Below, one piece after another: positions 28,547-37,903 of a DNA stretch of 64,000 nt. This stretch comes from Nitrosococcus wardiae (GTDB lineage: Bacteria > Pseudomonadota > Gammaproteobacteria > Nitrosococcales > Nitrosococcaceae), in NCBI RefSeq assembly GCF_004421105.1, contig NZ_CP038033.1, positions 1,817,659 through 1,881,658 of the forward strand, in the 5' to 3' direction. The translations under genes were made by a program, and so were the position numbers. The notes under the pieces were generated by a model. That model saw only the letters and a list, made by a program, of their open reading frames with translations. It ran no database searches and was not told the DNA's origin. Within the stretch, counting starts at the first letter, position 1. Every line of letters starts with the position of its first letter.

Positions 28547-28867
28547 GTGGAACCGATCAATAGCACCCAACTTCTTGAGCAAATGCGGGCTGCGGCTGCT
28601 CTAGCTGAAAATGGTTCAGCCAGGACTTCGGGTGAAGCTACGGGGAATGAGTTTGCGCTCTTGCTTGAGCAGGCCCTTAACTCGGTCAATGAAGCCCAGC
28701 AGCAGTCCAGTAATCTCGAGATGGCTTTTGTCCTCGGTGATAATAATGTGGACTTATCGGAAGTGATGATCGCTTCTCAAAAAGCTGGCGTTTCTTTCCA
28801 AGCCGTACTCCAAGTTCGTAACCGACTGGTTTCTGCCTATCAAGAAATCATGAATATGCAGATCTGA
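28547..28867 (+). CDS. fliE: flagellar hook-basal body protein FliE
   Basis: FliE joins the MS ring to the rod. The 106-residue protein has the conserved C-terminal [20 protein letters not shown] and [17 protein letters not shown] segments of FliE, and its length is typical. The start is GTG at 28547, preceded by GGGAGGATTCT. It lies 54 bp after fleR and 132 bp before fliF. No separate promoter was recognised. Confidence 0.95.
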   Translation: MEPINSTQLLEQMRAAAALAENGSARTSGEATGNEFALLLEQALNSVNEAQQQSSNLEMAFVLGDNNVDLSEVMIASQKAGVSFQAVLQVRNRLVSAYQEIMNMQI

Positions 28868-28999
28868 AGGGCTTCAGAGCTCAATTGAAGCAGCTCCAGG
28901 CTTGGAGGGACTGGAGTCCTCAATATCAATATAAAGAGGTCTCCTTTTTACTTTCTGGTTTCCAAGTCAACCTTGTCGGTCTCTTTGGAATTGGGATTG

Positions 29000-30700
29000 A
29001 TGGCAGACGCAAACACCAACACCAATAGAAATTCACCTGCCGCTGCCCCGGAAACGTTGCCGGCTGCGAGTTCATCCCTGGCAGTATTACAGGCGAATAT
29101 AGCCCGTCTATCCCCCCTAAAACAGGTGGGGTTATTGCTCATGATTGCCCTCAGCGTGGCGTTAGGGGTAGGCATTTTTTTATGGTCTCAGTCACCGAAT
29201 TATCAAATTCTTTATGGAGCTATTTCTGGCGAAGAAAAGGGAGAAGTCGTTGAAGCCTTGCAGAAAGCAGATATCGACTACAAACTAGATAACCTTACAG
29301 GGGCTTTGATGGTGCCCGCCTCCCAGGTGCATGAAGTGCGGCTGCAGCTAGCGATGGAAGGTTTACCCCGGAGTGCTGGCACCGGTTTTGAACTGCTACA
29401 GCAGAACCCTGGTTTCGGTGTCAGTGAATTCCTGGAAAAAGCTCGCTATCAGCGGGCTCTGGAAGGGGAATTGGCGCGCACCATTAGCACCCTGAACAAC
29501 GTCAAGAGTGCCCGTGTCCATCTAGCCTTGCCCAAGCGGTCGGTTTTTATCCGCGACCGCAAGGCACCCTCTGCCTCGGTTGTCTTGGATTTGTATGCCG
29601 GACGCATGCTCGATCCAGGCCAGGTGGCTGCCATCACCCACCTGGTGGCTTCCAGCATTCCTGATTTGGAGAGCGCCGGGGTGACGGTAGTCAATCAGAG
29701 GGGGGATTTGCTCACTCAGCCGGAACGTTCCCAGACTCTAGAGATGACAACCAGTCAGTTCGAATATACCCGTCGCATTGAGGAGGAATATGGACACCGG
29801 ATTCAACGCATTCTGGCGCCATTAGTAGGTGCTGATAAGGTGCGCGCCCAGGTCGTAGCTGAGGTGGATTTTACCATCACGGAACAGACCCAAGAACGCT
29901 ATGAACCGGAGAGAAGAGCCCTACGCAGTGAGCAAACCGCAGAAGAAGAGCGGATTGGTGGTCTCTTTCCAGGAGGGATTCCCGGGGCGCTCAGTAACCA
30001 GCCGCCGAATGAAACTCAGGTTCCCGAGACTTTCAATGGGGCCAACGAGGGTGAGCCCCAGCCTTCAGAACCCCCAGCAACTCGAAGCCTGCGGGCTACT
30101 CGTAATTATGAGCTGGATCGCACTATCAGCCATACTCGGCTAGCGCCTGGCTCTATTCGGCGCCTCTCCGTGGCTGTTTTGGTGGATGAGAAACTAGCGA
30201 CAGGTGCCGAAGGCAATATCAACACCCTGCCACGCTCCCCCCAAGAGCTGGAGCATATTACCGCTCTGGTCAAAGAGGCGGTGGGCTTTAATCAGAATCG
30301 AGGTGATACTATCAATGTGATTAATGCCCCTTTTGTGTCCAACGAGGAGTTAGAACCCTTACCCCCCCCCCCCTTCTGGCAACAAGAGTGGTTCTGGGAA
30401 ACCGTTAAACAGGGGGGAGGTATCTTGGCAGTGTTGTTCTTGCTGTTAGGAGTCTTGCGTCCTACCTTCCGGAGGCTGACTACCGTGCCCGAGCCAGTGA
30501 CTGTATCTTCTCTTCCCAAGGACAGTCACGAAGAAGAGTTAAAAGAAGATCAGCTGACTTTGAGTAGTAACACCCCTACGCTGCAATTATCAGGGCCTGA
30601 TTCTCTAGAAGCTAACTTGGCGATGGTTCGTAAGATGGCTGCGGATGACTCCGAACGGGTCGCGCAAGTTGTCAAAAATTGGGTCTCTCGCGATGGCTGA
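29000..30700 (+). CDS. fliF: flagellar MS-ring protein FliF
   Basis: FliF forms the inner-membrane MS ring. The 566-residue protein has two membrane segments (about 40-62, QVGLLLMIALSVALGVGIF, and about 468-490, GGGILAVLFLLLGVL) flanking the large periplasmic ring-building domains, and a C-terminal cytoplasmic tail that binds FliG. The ATG at 29000 was chosen over a TTG 27 bases upstream. Near residue 455 four proline codons form a run of twelve C (30362-30373), a mutable homopolymer just before the second membrane segment. The 3' end overlaps fliG by 8 bp. Confidence 0.95.
   Translation: MADANTNTNRNSPAAAPETLPAASSSLAVLQANIARLSPLKQVGLLLMIALSVALGVGIFLWSQSPNYQILYGAISGEEKGEVVEALQKADIDYKLDNLTGALMVPASQVHEVRLQLAMEGLPRSAGTGFELLQQNPGFGVSEFLEKARYQRALEGELARTISTLNNVKSARVHLALPKRSVFIRDRKAPSASVVLDLYAGRMLDPGQVAAITHLVASSIPDLESAGVTVVNQRGDLLTQPERSQTLEMTTSQFEYTRRIEEEYGHRIQRILAPLVGADKVRAQVVAEVDFTITEQTQERYEPERRALRSEQTAEEERIGGLFPGGIPGALSNQPPNETQVPETFNGANEGEPQPSEPPATRSLRATRNYELDRTISHTRLAPGSIRRLSVAVLVDEKLATGAEGNINTLPRSPQELEHITALVKEAVGFNQNRGDTINVINAPFVSNEELEPLPPPPFWQQEWFWETVKQGGGILAVLFLLLGVLRPTFRRLTTVPEPVTVSSLPKDSHEEELKEDQLTLSSNTPTLQLSGPDSLEANLAMVRKMAADDSERVAQVVKNWVSRDG
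30362..30373 (+). repeat. C12 homopolymer within fliF
   Basis: Twelve consecutive C residues encode Pro-Pro-Pro-Pro immediately before FWQQEWFW. It is much longer than the eight-base G runs found elsewhere in the window. Gain or loss of one base would truncate FliF before its second membrane segment and FliG-binding tail. Confidence 0.9.
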
Positions 30701-31697
30701 GGGCCAATTGTCGGGTATTGAACGGGCGGCGATTCTGTTACGTTCTTTGGGTGAACAGGGTGCCGCTAATGTGCTTAAGCATTTGGAGCCGAAAGAGATC
30801 CAAAAAATTGGGACGACCATGGCTAGCCTCCAGAGTGTTTCCAGGGAACAGGTCGATGCCGTGCTTCAGGATTTTGCAGAAAAGGTGAGGGAAGAGACGG
30901 CTTTGGGGATAGGCTCTAATGATTACGTCCGTACGATGTTGCAAAGCGCTCTGGGTAAAGATAAGGCTGGAGCGCTCATTGACCGCATTCTATTAGGCGG
31001 CAATACTAATGGAATTGAGCAGCTCAAATGGATGGATGCCCGTTCTATTTATCAGGTTATCCATTGGGAGCACCCTCAAGTTATCGCTATCGTGCTTTCC
31101 TTTTTAGAAAGCGAACAAGCCGCTGAGGTCCTGTCCCTGTTTGCTGCTCAGATAAGACTAGATATCGTGCTGCGGATTGCTACCTTGGAGCGGGTGCAGC
31201 CCTCGGCCTTGGATGAATTAAACGGAATATTGGAGGAGCAATTTTCCGACACTCATAGTAGCCTTAAGGCTTCTTCGGTGGGGGGGGTTAAGACAGTGGC
31301 CAACATTCTCAACTTACTGGACAGTGCTGCAGAAAACGAAGTTCTGGAGCAGATTAAAGAGGCTGATGCAGAACTGGGCCAGAATATTGAGGATCTCATG
31401 TTTGTCTTTGATAACCTCCTGGAGGTGGATGATCGGGGGATTCAGTCCTTGCTGCGGGAGGTTTCTTCTGAAACCCTGATCATTGCTCTTAAGGGAGCTG
31501 CCGAAGAGCTTAAACAGAAAATCTTCAAAAATATGTCCAAACGGGCGGGGGAGATGTTGCGCGAGGATTTGGAAAGCAAAGGGCCTGTGCGCTTGAGTGA
31601 AGTCGAAGCAGCGCAAAAGGAGATTCTTGCCATTGCTCGGCGGTTAGCCGAAGCAGGGGATATTTCCTTAGGAAACAGAGGCGATGAGTACATCTAA
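30693..31697 (+). CDS. fliG: flagellar motor switch protein FliG
   Basis: FliG is the rotor protein that contacts the stator and passes the switch signal. From ATG 30693 it is 334 residues, the standard size. Visible are the N-terminal FliF-binding domain (GIERAAILLRSLGEQGAANV), the EHPQ motif (WEHPQVIAIVLSFL) and the C-terminal torque helix region with MFVFDNLLEVDDRGIQSLLR. The start codon overlaps the fliF stop by 8 bp, indicating coupling. The companion switch genes fliM and fliN are not in this window. Confidence 0.96.
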   Translation: MAEGQLSGIERAAILLRSLGEQGAANVLKHLEPKEIQKIGTTMASLQSVSREQVDAVLQDFAEKVREETALGIGSNDYVRTMLQSALGKDKAGALIDRILLGGNTNGIEQLKWMDARSIYQVIHWEHPQVIAIVLSFLESEQAAEVLSLFAAQIRLDIVLRIATLERVQPSALDELNGILEEQFSDTHSSLKASSVGGVKTVANILNLLDSAAENEVLEQIKEADAELGQNIEDLMFVFDNLLEVDDRGIQSLLREVSSETLIIALKGAAEELKQKIFKNMSKRAGEMLREDLESKGPVRLSEVEAAQKEILAIARRLAEAGDISLGNRGDEYI

Positions 31698-32418
31698 AAT
31701 TTTGCGCCCAGGGGATCTCACTGCCTACGAGCGCTGGGAATTACCTTTAGTAGGGGAGGAAGAATCCGAGGAGGATCATACCCCTAATCAGGATACCGAG
31801 CGTAATGAAAAAGCCGCCGAGGCTAACCTGGGGCAGCCGACCTTAGAAACTCAGGAGCAAACGGAAACGTCTACCTCTTCGCCATTGACGGTAGAGCAAT
31901 TGGAAGCTCTTCAAAAGCAGGCCTATGAGGAAGGTTTTAATGTGGGATTGAGGGAGGGGCGGAAGGCGGCGCAAAAGGAGTTAGAGCAGAAAGTAGCACG
32001 TCTTGAGGCGTTAATGGCAACTTTGAGTGAGCCTCTCCGGGAGCTTGATGAGGCCGTGGAGGAGGAACTGCTGCAGCTTGGGATTGCCATTGCCCGCCAG
32101 CTTATACGCCGAGAACTCAAAACCCAACCCAGTGAGGTGGTGGCGGCAGTGCGGGAAGGATTGCATTACCTCCCTTCCCATAGCCGCCATGTACGGTTGC
32201 GACTCCACCCCGATGATGTGGGCGTGGTGCGCTCTGCCTTGTCCCTTTCTGGAGAGGAACGGCGGTGGCAAGTGGTAGAGGACCCTTCCCTCAGCCGCGG
32301 AGGGTGCCAGCTGGAGACCGAACATTCCAGGATAGACGCCACGGTAGAGGCGCGACTGAATGCCGCCATTGCCAGAGTGCTTGGCGGCGAGCGGAAAGAC
32401 GATCAAGGTCGTGACTGA
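31684..32418 (+). CDS. fliH: flagellar assembly protein FliH
   Basis: FliH binds and regulates the export ATPase FliI. The 244-residue protein has an acidic variable N-terminus and the [19 protein letters not shown] segment with repeated small residues typical of the FliH GxxxG-like helix (about 80-98). A C-terminal domain similar to V-ATPase subunit E follows. It overlaps fliG by 14 bp and fliI by 8 bp, as expected for a coupled export-gene operon. Confidence 0.93.
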   Translation: MSTSKILRPGDLTAYERWELPLVGEEESEEDHTPNQDTERNEKAAEANLGQPTLETQEQTETSTSSPLTVEQLEALQKQAYEEGFNVGLREGRKAAQKELEQKVARLEALMATLSEPLRELDEAVEEELLQLGIAIARQLIRRELKTQPSEVVAAVREGLHYLPSHSRHVRLRLHPDDVGVVRSALSLSGEERRWQVVEDPSLSRGGCQLETEHSRIDATVEARLNAAIARVLGGERKDDQGRD

Positions 32419-33853
32419 CCCTCTGCCCACAATTCCCCTTCTGGGTGCCCGGTGGCGGCAAACCTTAGCTGAGTGTCGGGAGCGTTTGCTCCAAGATAGA
32501 GCCCCCCTGTTGACGGTGGAGGGGCGTCTCATTCGAATGGTGGGGTTGACCCTGGAAGCCGTCGGGTGTCAACTGCCGGTAGGAGGGCGTTGCCATATTT
32601 TAAGACCGGAGAGGCCGCCGGTAGAAGCTGAAGTGGTCGGTTTTGCCGGAGAAAAGCTCTTTTTAATGCCCACTGGCGACCCGAGAGGGTTGGTGCCTAA
32701 CGCCCCGGTGATCCCCCTTCCCCAGGGCGGTGGAGTAGCAGTAGGCGTGGGGTTGCTGGGTCGAGTTCTGGACGGTGCAGGGCGCCCTCTGGATGGCCTA
32801 GGTCCTTTGCGTACCCCCCATCATGTTTCCCTGGACGGCCAACCCATCAACCCCTTAGCGCGGCGACCGATTAGGGAACCCCTCGATGTGGGGGTAGCCG
32901 CTATTAATGGGTTGGTCACCATTGGCCGCGGTCAGCGCATGGGGTTGTTTGCGAGCAGCGGGGTGGGTAAGAGCATACTACTGGGCATGATGACCCGCTA
33001 CGCTAAGGCAGATATCATCGTGGTGGGGCTGATTGGCGAGCGGGGCCGGGAGGTCCAGGAATTTATCGAAAACACTCTAGGCCCGGAGGGACTAGCGCGC
33101 TCGGTGGTGATAACAACCCCTGCAGATCATTCTCCCTTGATGCGTCTTCATGGCGCCATGCTCGCCACCAGTATCGCCGAATATTTCCGCGATCAGGGCC
33201 AACAGGTGTTATTGTTGATGGACTCTCTGACCCGTTTTGCCCATGCTCAGCGGGAATTGGCTTTAGCTATCGGCGAGCCGCCGGCGACTCGAGGGTATCC
33301 TCCCTCGGTATTTGCCAAGGTCCCCCAATTGGTGGAAAGGGCGGGCAACGGCCGCTCGGGCAGTGGCAGTATTACCGCCTTTTATACCGTGCTCACGGAA
33401 GGGGATGATACCCATGATCCGGTGGCTGATGCGGCCCGAGCCATTTTGGATGGTCATATTGTGCTGTCTCGGCGGTTGGCGGAAGCAGGTCACTATCCTG
33501 CCATTGATATTGAAGCTTCAGTAAGCCGGGTGATGAATCAAATCACCACGTCAGCGCATCAGCAAGCAGCCCAGCAATTTAAGCAAATTTACTCTCTTTA
33601 TCAGCAGAATCGGGATCTTATCAGCGTGGGTGCTTACCGCCGTGGTAGCGATCCTCGCCTCGATGAAGCCATTGATAGGCAATCCCAATTTCGAGCATTC
33701 CTCCAGCAAGATATGTTTCAATCGTTTTCCATTGAAGAGAGCCTTGAGGGGCTTCAACAAGCTTTAAGGGAACAGCAGCCCCCAAAGACGGCGGCACCCG
33801 TGACTAATGCTGCGGGCGTATTAAGACATGAGGATCGCGGAGGCCGTTCATGA
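32411..33853 (+). CDS. fliI: flagellum-specific export ATPase FliI
   Basis: FliI is the F1-beta-like ATPase of the flagellar type III export apparatus. From GTG 32411, which overlaps the fliH stop, it has 480 residues. The Walker A region is ASSGVGKS at about 182-189, with the downstream [14 protein letters not shown] and [16 protein letters not shown] (Walker B) segments. An in-frame start at 32360 would add 17 residues inside fliH and is unlikely. fliJ follows with a 4-bp overlap. Confidence 0.95.
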   Translation: MTDPLPTIPLLGARWRQTLAECRERLLQDRAPLLTVEGRLIRMVGLTLEAVGCQLPVGGRCHILRPERPPVEAEVVGFAGEKLFLMPTGDPRGLVPNAPVIPLPQGGGVAVGVGLLGRVLDGAGRPLDGLGPLRTPHHVSLDGQPINPLARRPIREPLDVGVAAINGLVTIGRGQRMGLFASSGVGKSILLGMMTRYAKADIIVVGLIGERGREVQEFIENTLGPEGLARSVVITTPADHSPLMRLHGAMLATSIAEYFRDQGQQVLLLMDSLTRFAHAQRELALAIGEPPATRGYPPSVFAKVPQLVERAGNGRSGSGSITAFYTVLTEGDDTHDPVADAARAILDGHIVLSRRLAEAGHYPAIDIEASVSRVMNQITTSAHQQAAQQFKQIYSLYQQNRDLISVGAYRRGSDPRLDEAIDRQSQFRAFLQQDMFQSFSIEESLEGLQQALREQQPPKTAAPVTNAAGVLRHEDRGGRS

Positions 33854-34296
33854 CCCGCTCCCATCGCTTGTATTCCCTGCTCCGGGTGGCGGAAGCCCAG
33901 GAACAGCAGGCTGCTAGAGGATTAAGTGAAGCCCAGCGCCTGTTACAGCAGCAGCACCACCAGCTAGAGGAGATGCACCGCTATCGGGAAGAGTATACGC
34001 AGTATTTCCAAACCGTGGGCCGAAATGGCGTCGGTGTCCAACAACTTCAGCAGCTACAAAGCTTTTTGACTCAACTCGACCGGGCTATTGGGCAACAAAA
34101 GCAGCGGCTGCAGCAATATCTTCAGCAGTTAGAGCAGAGGCGCAATGGATGGCTCGAGGCACGCAGTCACGTAAAAGCTTTAGGCAAGCTTGAAGAGCGT
34201 TATCGGCAGGAGGAGCGTTGTTTAGCCGCCCACCGTGAGCAGGCGGAAGTGGATGATCGCTATCAACATTGGGCGGAGGATAGCGGCAAAATTTAG
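33850..34296 (+). CDS. fliJ: flagellar export chaperone FliJ
   Basis: FliJ is a coiled-coil protein that works with the FliI hexamer. The 148-residue product is almost entirely helical and Gln/Glu/Arg-rich ([19 protein letters not shown]), with the usual hydrophobic heptads. Its ATG overlaps the fliI stop (ATGA). After it there is a 184-bp gap containing a sigma-54 promoter for fliK, so the fliEFGHIJ unit probably ends here. Confidence 0.9.
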   Translation: MTRSHRLYSLLRVAEAQEQQAARGLSEAQRLLQQQHHQLEEMHRYREEYTQYFQTVGRNGVGVQQLQQLQSFLTQLDRAIGQQKQRLQQYLQQLEQRRNGWLEARSHVKALGKLEERYRQEERCLAAHREQAEVDDRYQHWAEDSGKI

Positions 34297-34414
34297 ACCT
34301 GGGAAGGCAAGTTTTGCCTGCAAGATGGCGAAATCTGCCGAGGTCAAACAGGGGATAGGGCCGGAGATTGAGGCTATCGGTGAAATCGAGCCTTTATAGG
34401 GAATCGAAATTTTT

Positions 34415-34430
34415 CGGCACGGGTTTTGCT
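34415..34430 (+). promoter_or_regulatory. sigma-54 promoter of fliK
   Basis: CGGCACG at 34415-34421 and TTGCT at 34426-34430 have GG and GC exactly 10 bp apart. The site is 51 bp upstream of the fliK start, in the only long gap of the fliE-fliK block. It suggests that fliK is transcribed separately from fliEFGHIJ and later. Confidence 0.78.
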
Positions 34431-34480
34431 TGTAATTGGGTTGCTATTTGGATAGGTATGTAGCTGGAGTGTAGGGGGTA

Positions 34481-35794
34481 ATGACAGCGTCGGGATTTTT
34501 TGCCCTATCTTTGCCGCGTCTTTATCCGTCTGCTTCGGCAGGAGAATTTGAGGGGAACCCTGACGCATCGGCGCTCCCCGAATCGAAATCGGTTGGCGCC
34601 GATTTTTCTGCCCAGCTGGGGGATTTGATTGTCCAGCTTAATCCCTTACCCGAGAATCAGCCCTCTTCTGGGGGGATGGAAAACAAGGGGGGGCAGACAG
34701 AGGACCAGGCCAGCTTTCTCAAGCATTTGCTGAGCCTGGAACAAAGGGGAAGAGAGGAGGTTGCCCCGGGGCTGGAGTCGTCATTACCGGTACCGGCAGT
34801 GATGATGACTGAGATTAGCTCTTTCCCTGCCAGTATGGAGGCTTTGGGGAATGATGCGAAAAGTAAAACTTTACCCCAAGTTAGAATCCCTGAACTCGGC
34901 TCCATAGCAAAAAATTCGGCTTTAACCTCTAGAAAGGTCCCTGGCCTCTCAGGAATTTTTCCCAATTCAAGCAAGCCGACCCCTCCACCCCTCAACCTTT
35001 TATCCCCTGAGCAACTGCAACTTTATCTTAACCAAAAAAATACCCCCACCCCGGAGGCTTCTATCCAGGCAGGCAGTCTGCTGGAGCCCGTTTTAGAAGT
35101 TTCCACGGAAAAAGCAGAACTGCCGGTCTCGTTTAGCCAGCTTGGCCTTGTCCCCGGCAAAGGCACTACTCCATTGGCGGTGATCGCCTCTGAGGGGGAG
35201 GAGGCAGCAAACTCAGCACGGGGGGTAGGGGATGCCCAGAGGCCTGCGGAACCTACTCTATTACGAGAATCTTTCTCTCCACTGGTGTCCCAGACTTCAC
35301 TCAGTCCTAGTCCCACGGAGACGGCAGCTTCTCCTTCCCCTGTTGAGGGTAGTCGAATGAATCTGACCCTCGAAGCTGCCATCCAGCACTTCCAGTGGGG
35401 AGATGAACTCAGCGAGCGGATGACTTGGCTGGTTAAAGATAAGGTCCAAATTGCGGAGCTGCGACTCAACCCGCCCCAACTTGGTCCTCTTGAAGCCCGC
35501 ATTAACCTCCACCATGAGGAAGCGAGTATTACTTTCCATGCTCCCCAGGCGGCAGTCCGTGAAGCCCTTGAAGCGGCCCTTCCCCGCCTGCGGGATGCTT
35601 TGGCGGAGCAAGGGCTGAATTTAGTCAATGTGGATGTGTCTCAGCAGGGTTTTTCGGAACAGCAGCGACAGTCGGCCCATCCGGGAAACTTGCGGGCAGC
35701 TTCGACAGACTCCACTGAAACCGCCGCCCAGGAAGATTTAGAAGGAGACTCCTACCCTCCCGTCCCCCTAGGCGGAGTGGACTACTACGCCTGA
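34481..35794 (+). CDS. fliK: flagellar hook-length control protein FliK
   Basis: FliK measures hook length and switches export from hook to filament subunits. The 437-residue protein has a long, Ser/Pro-rich, poorly conserved N-terminal ruler region. The compact C-terminal Flg_hook domain follows (about 310-400), with the signature VQIAELRLNPPQLGPLEARI and, later, LPRLRDALAEQGLNLVNVDV. Its own sigma-54 promoter lies upstream. It converges on pyrF with only four bases between them. fliL and the remaining late flagellar genes, which normally follow fliK, are absent here. Confidence 0.92.
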   Translation: MTASGFFALSLPRLYPSASAGEFEGNPDASALPESKSVGADFSAQLGDLIVQLNPLPENQPSSGGMENKGGQTEDQASFLKHLLSLEQRGREEVAPGLESSLPVPAVMMTEISSFPASMEALGNDAKSKTLPQVRIPELGSIAKNSALTSRKVPGLSGIFPNSSKPTPPPLNLLSPEQLQLYLNQKNTPTPEASIQAGSLLEPVLEVSTEKAELPVSFSQLGLVPGKGTTPLAVIASEGEEAANSARGVGDAQRPAEPTLLRESFSPLVSQTSLSPSPTETAASPSPVEGSRMNLTLEAAIQHFQWGDELSERMTWLVKDKVQIAELRLNPPQLGPLEARINLHHEEASITFHAPQAAVREALEAALPRLRDALAEQGLNLVNVDVSQQGFSEQQRQSAHPGNLRAASTDSTETAAQEDLEGDSYPPVPLGGVDYYA

Positions 35795-35798
35795 CCTG

Positions 35799-36497
35799 TT
35801 AAGAATTCTGAATCTCTGCTTCAATCCTTTCAAGGGCCGCCATTGGATCAGGAGCCCCGGTGATGGGCCGGCCAATGACCAGGTAATCAGCCCCTCTGGC
35901 TAAGGCTTCCCGTGGTGTCAGTACCCGCTGTTGATCTCCTGGAGCGGTGCCGGCAGGCCGAATCCCTGGGGTGACTAGTAAAAATGGGGGTTCCAGAATC
36001 TGGCGGAGTGCCGAGGCCTCCTGACCAGAGCAGACCACGCCATCCAGTCCTGCTTCCTGGGTAAGGCGGGCAAGTCGCAATACATTTTCCTCTGGAGTTC
36101 CGGCCAATCCTATTTGTCTTAATGCCGTCTGCTCCATGCTGGTTAAGACAGTGACGGCGATTAGCAACGGGCGGGAGGAGAGCTTGGCCAGCGCTTCCTG
36201 GGCTGCCTGCATCATGGACAGTCCTCCCAGGGCATGAACATTGAGCATCCATACCCCTAAATCGGCTGCCGCAAGACAGGCACGGGCGACCGTATGGGGA
36301 ATATCATTGAATTTTAAATCGAGAAATATGGAGAAGCCCTGGTCGGCGAGGCATTCAACCAAGCCGGGACCGGCGCGGGTGAATAACTCCTTACCCACTT
36401 TCAGCCGGCACCGGGCAGGATCAAGTTGACGGGAAAGATTTAGTGCTTGCTCTGCATGGGGATAATCCAAGGCAATGATAATACGGGATTCTTCCAT
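35799..36497 (-). CDS. pyrF: orotidine 5'-phosphate decarboxylase
   Basis: PyrF catalyses the last step of UMP synthesis. The 232-residue protein has the complete active site: Asp11 in ALDYP and the D-x-K-x-x-D cluster at 59-64 (DLKFND), then TPGIRP and the [12 protein letters not shown] phosphate-binding segment near the C-terminus. The ATG at 36497 has GGAGA seven bases upstream and was preferred to one ten codons earlier. It is a single gene convergent with fliK and has no functional link with flagella. Confidence 0.96.
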   Translation of the reverse strand: MEESRIIIALDYPHAEQALNLSRQLDPARCRLKVGKELFTRAGPGLVECLADQGFSIFLDLKFNDIPHTVARACLAAADLGVWMLNVHALGGLSMMQAAQEALAKLSSRPLLIAVTVLTSMEQTALRQIGLAGTPEENVLRLARLTQEAGLDGVVCSGQEASALRQILEPPFLLVTPGIRPAGTAPGDQQRVLTPREALARGADYLVIGRPITGAPDPMAALERIEAEIQNS

Positions 36498-36796
36498 GGT
36501 GTTCTCCAGTGACTTATAATCCTGCAATTTTAATGGGTTTCTTTATGGGCGCGGTACCGTCATCGTTGTCAGCCATAATATCCGGGTGCGACGGGGATAT
36601 GCCCCTCAGGCCTTTCTGAACGACTCGGATTTGTGAGGTTGATCATAGGCATCCGGAAAATGGGGCGTAGGCCCTCACTGAGTTTAAGTTCCTCTTTCAG
36701 TGGGGCATCGTCATTTTAAACCGAGCGCTCAGCATTTTTGCCATTGGAATAACGGGCACCATTGCCTATCTTTACCTGACATTAGCCGAAAAGAAC

Positions 36797-37753
36797 TTGC
36801 GTGATAGTGAAGTGCGCTTCCAAAGTATCGCCAGTCATCTGCCCGGCTATATTTTCCGGCGTGTGCGCACGGCAGAGAATTGCTTTAAGTATGAATATAT
36901 CAGTGGCTCGGTGCATACGCTATTTGGATTAGAACCGCAAGCGCTGATAACCAATCCCTCGCTTTGGTGGCGGCTCCTCCCGCCCGAAGATCAAAAGGTC
37001 TTTACGGAGGCCCTGGAACGTTCGGCTCAGGAACTCAGCCCCTTAGATCAAGAGTACCGGATTCAATTAGCCAATGGGCAGATTCGCTGGATGCGCAGCA
37101 TGGCTCATCCCTATCTTCATCTTCGGAATGAGAATGAAGTCTATTGGGATGGGGTTGGGTTGGATGTGACCACGCAAAAGTACACCGAGAGCCAACTCAA
37201 TTATCTCGCTTATCATCATTCCCTGACGAATCTGCCGAATCGAAAGCTGTTTGAAGATCGCCTACAACAAGCGGTGGCTCAAGCTCAACGAGGGAATCAT
37301 GCTTTTGCCTTACATTATTTGGATCTGGACGATTTCAAAGCCATCAATGATACTCAAGGACACCATCTCGGCGATGCGCTGCTTAAGGTCGTCGGTGAGC
37401 GGCTACGCCGAAAGGTGCGTCAAAGCGATACGGTGGCCCGGCTAGGAGGGGATGAATTTGCGGTGATCCAAGGAGATCTCTCCCAGCCCTTTCACCTGGA
37501 AGGAAAAACCCTTCATGTGAGTGTCAGCGATGGGATTGCGCTCTATCCAGAATTGGCAGAAGCAGCTCCTTCAAGAGCGGTGCTTGAGGTCGATGGAGGG
37601 GAGTTATTGAAGTGGGCCGATATTGCCCTGTATGAGGCCAAGCAGGCTGGCCGAGATACCTTTTGCTTCTACCGCCAAGGTATGGAGCTTCCAACCCAAA
37701 GGCGGGTGACCTTGCGAGAGGCCCTGCATCAAGCCTTTCCGCGTGGCCGTTAA
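36797..37753 (+). CDS. PAS-GGDEF diguanylate cyclase, 5'-truncated and missing its EAL domain
   Basis: The 318-residue frame contains a PAS domain (about 5-130, with EYRIQLANGQIRWMRSMAHP) and a GGDEF domain (about 145-300). The latter has DLDDFKAINDTQGHHLGD, the catalytic GGDEF preceded by RLxx, and the RxxD inhibitory site RQSD five residues before it, so c-di-GMP synthesis is possible. Only a TTG (36797) is available as start. The frame is open back to 36671 without ATG, GTG or TTG and encodes a membrane-like segment (ALSIFAIGITGTIAYLYLTL) before AEKNLRDSEVRF. This looks like the lost front of a membrane sensor. The C-terminus ends abruptly at LREALHQAFPRGR, where an EAL domain would begin; an EAL fragment continues in another frame. 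Confidence 0.78.
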   Translation: MRDSEVRFQSIASHLPGYIFRRVRTAENCFKYEYISGSVHTLFGLEPQALITNPSLWWRLLPPEDQKVFTEALERSAQELSPLDQEYRIQLANGQIRWMRSMAHPYLHLRNENEVYWDGVGLDVTTQKYTESQLNYLAYHHSLTNLPNRKLFEDRLQQAVAQAQRGNHAFALHYLDLDDFKAINDTQGHHLGDALLKVVGERLRRKVRQSDTVARLGGDEFAVIQGDLSQPFHLEGKTLHVSVSDGIALYPELAEAAPSRAVLEVDGGELLKWADIALYEAKQAGRDTFCFYRQGMELPTQRRVTLREALHQAFPRGR

Positions 37754-37903
37754 TATTTCAGCTTTCCAAATTCGCCGCAGTCCTCTTATTGATACTATCC
37801 GAAAAGTCTTGGGAGACACTGGCCTTGAGCCCGGTTGTCTTGAATTAGAACTGACCGAAAGTACTCTCGCCATTCATTTTGAGGAAATGATCTGCTCTCA
37901 AGG
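37741..37903 (+). pseudogene. fragment of a c-di-GMP phosphodiesterase EAL domain
   Basis: About 54 codons match the middle of an EAL domain: RVAVNISAFQIRRSPLIDTI followed by VLGDTGLEPGCLELELTES. The leading EAL motif and the later DDFGTG metal site are both absent, so it cannot be an active phosphodiesterase. It is out of frame with the preceding GGDEF gene, and its 3' end is joined in frame to the KaiC-like gene. A GTG at 37743 overlaps the GGDEF stop and could start translation by coupling. Confidence 0.82.
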
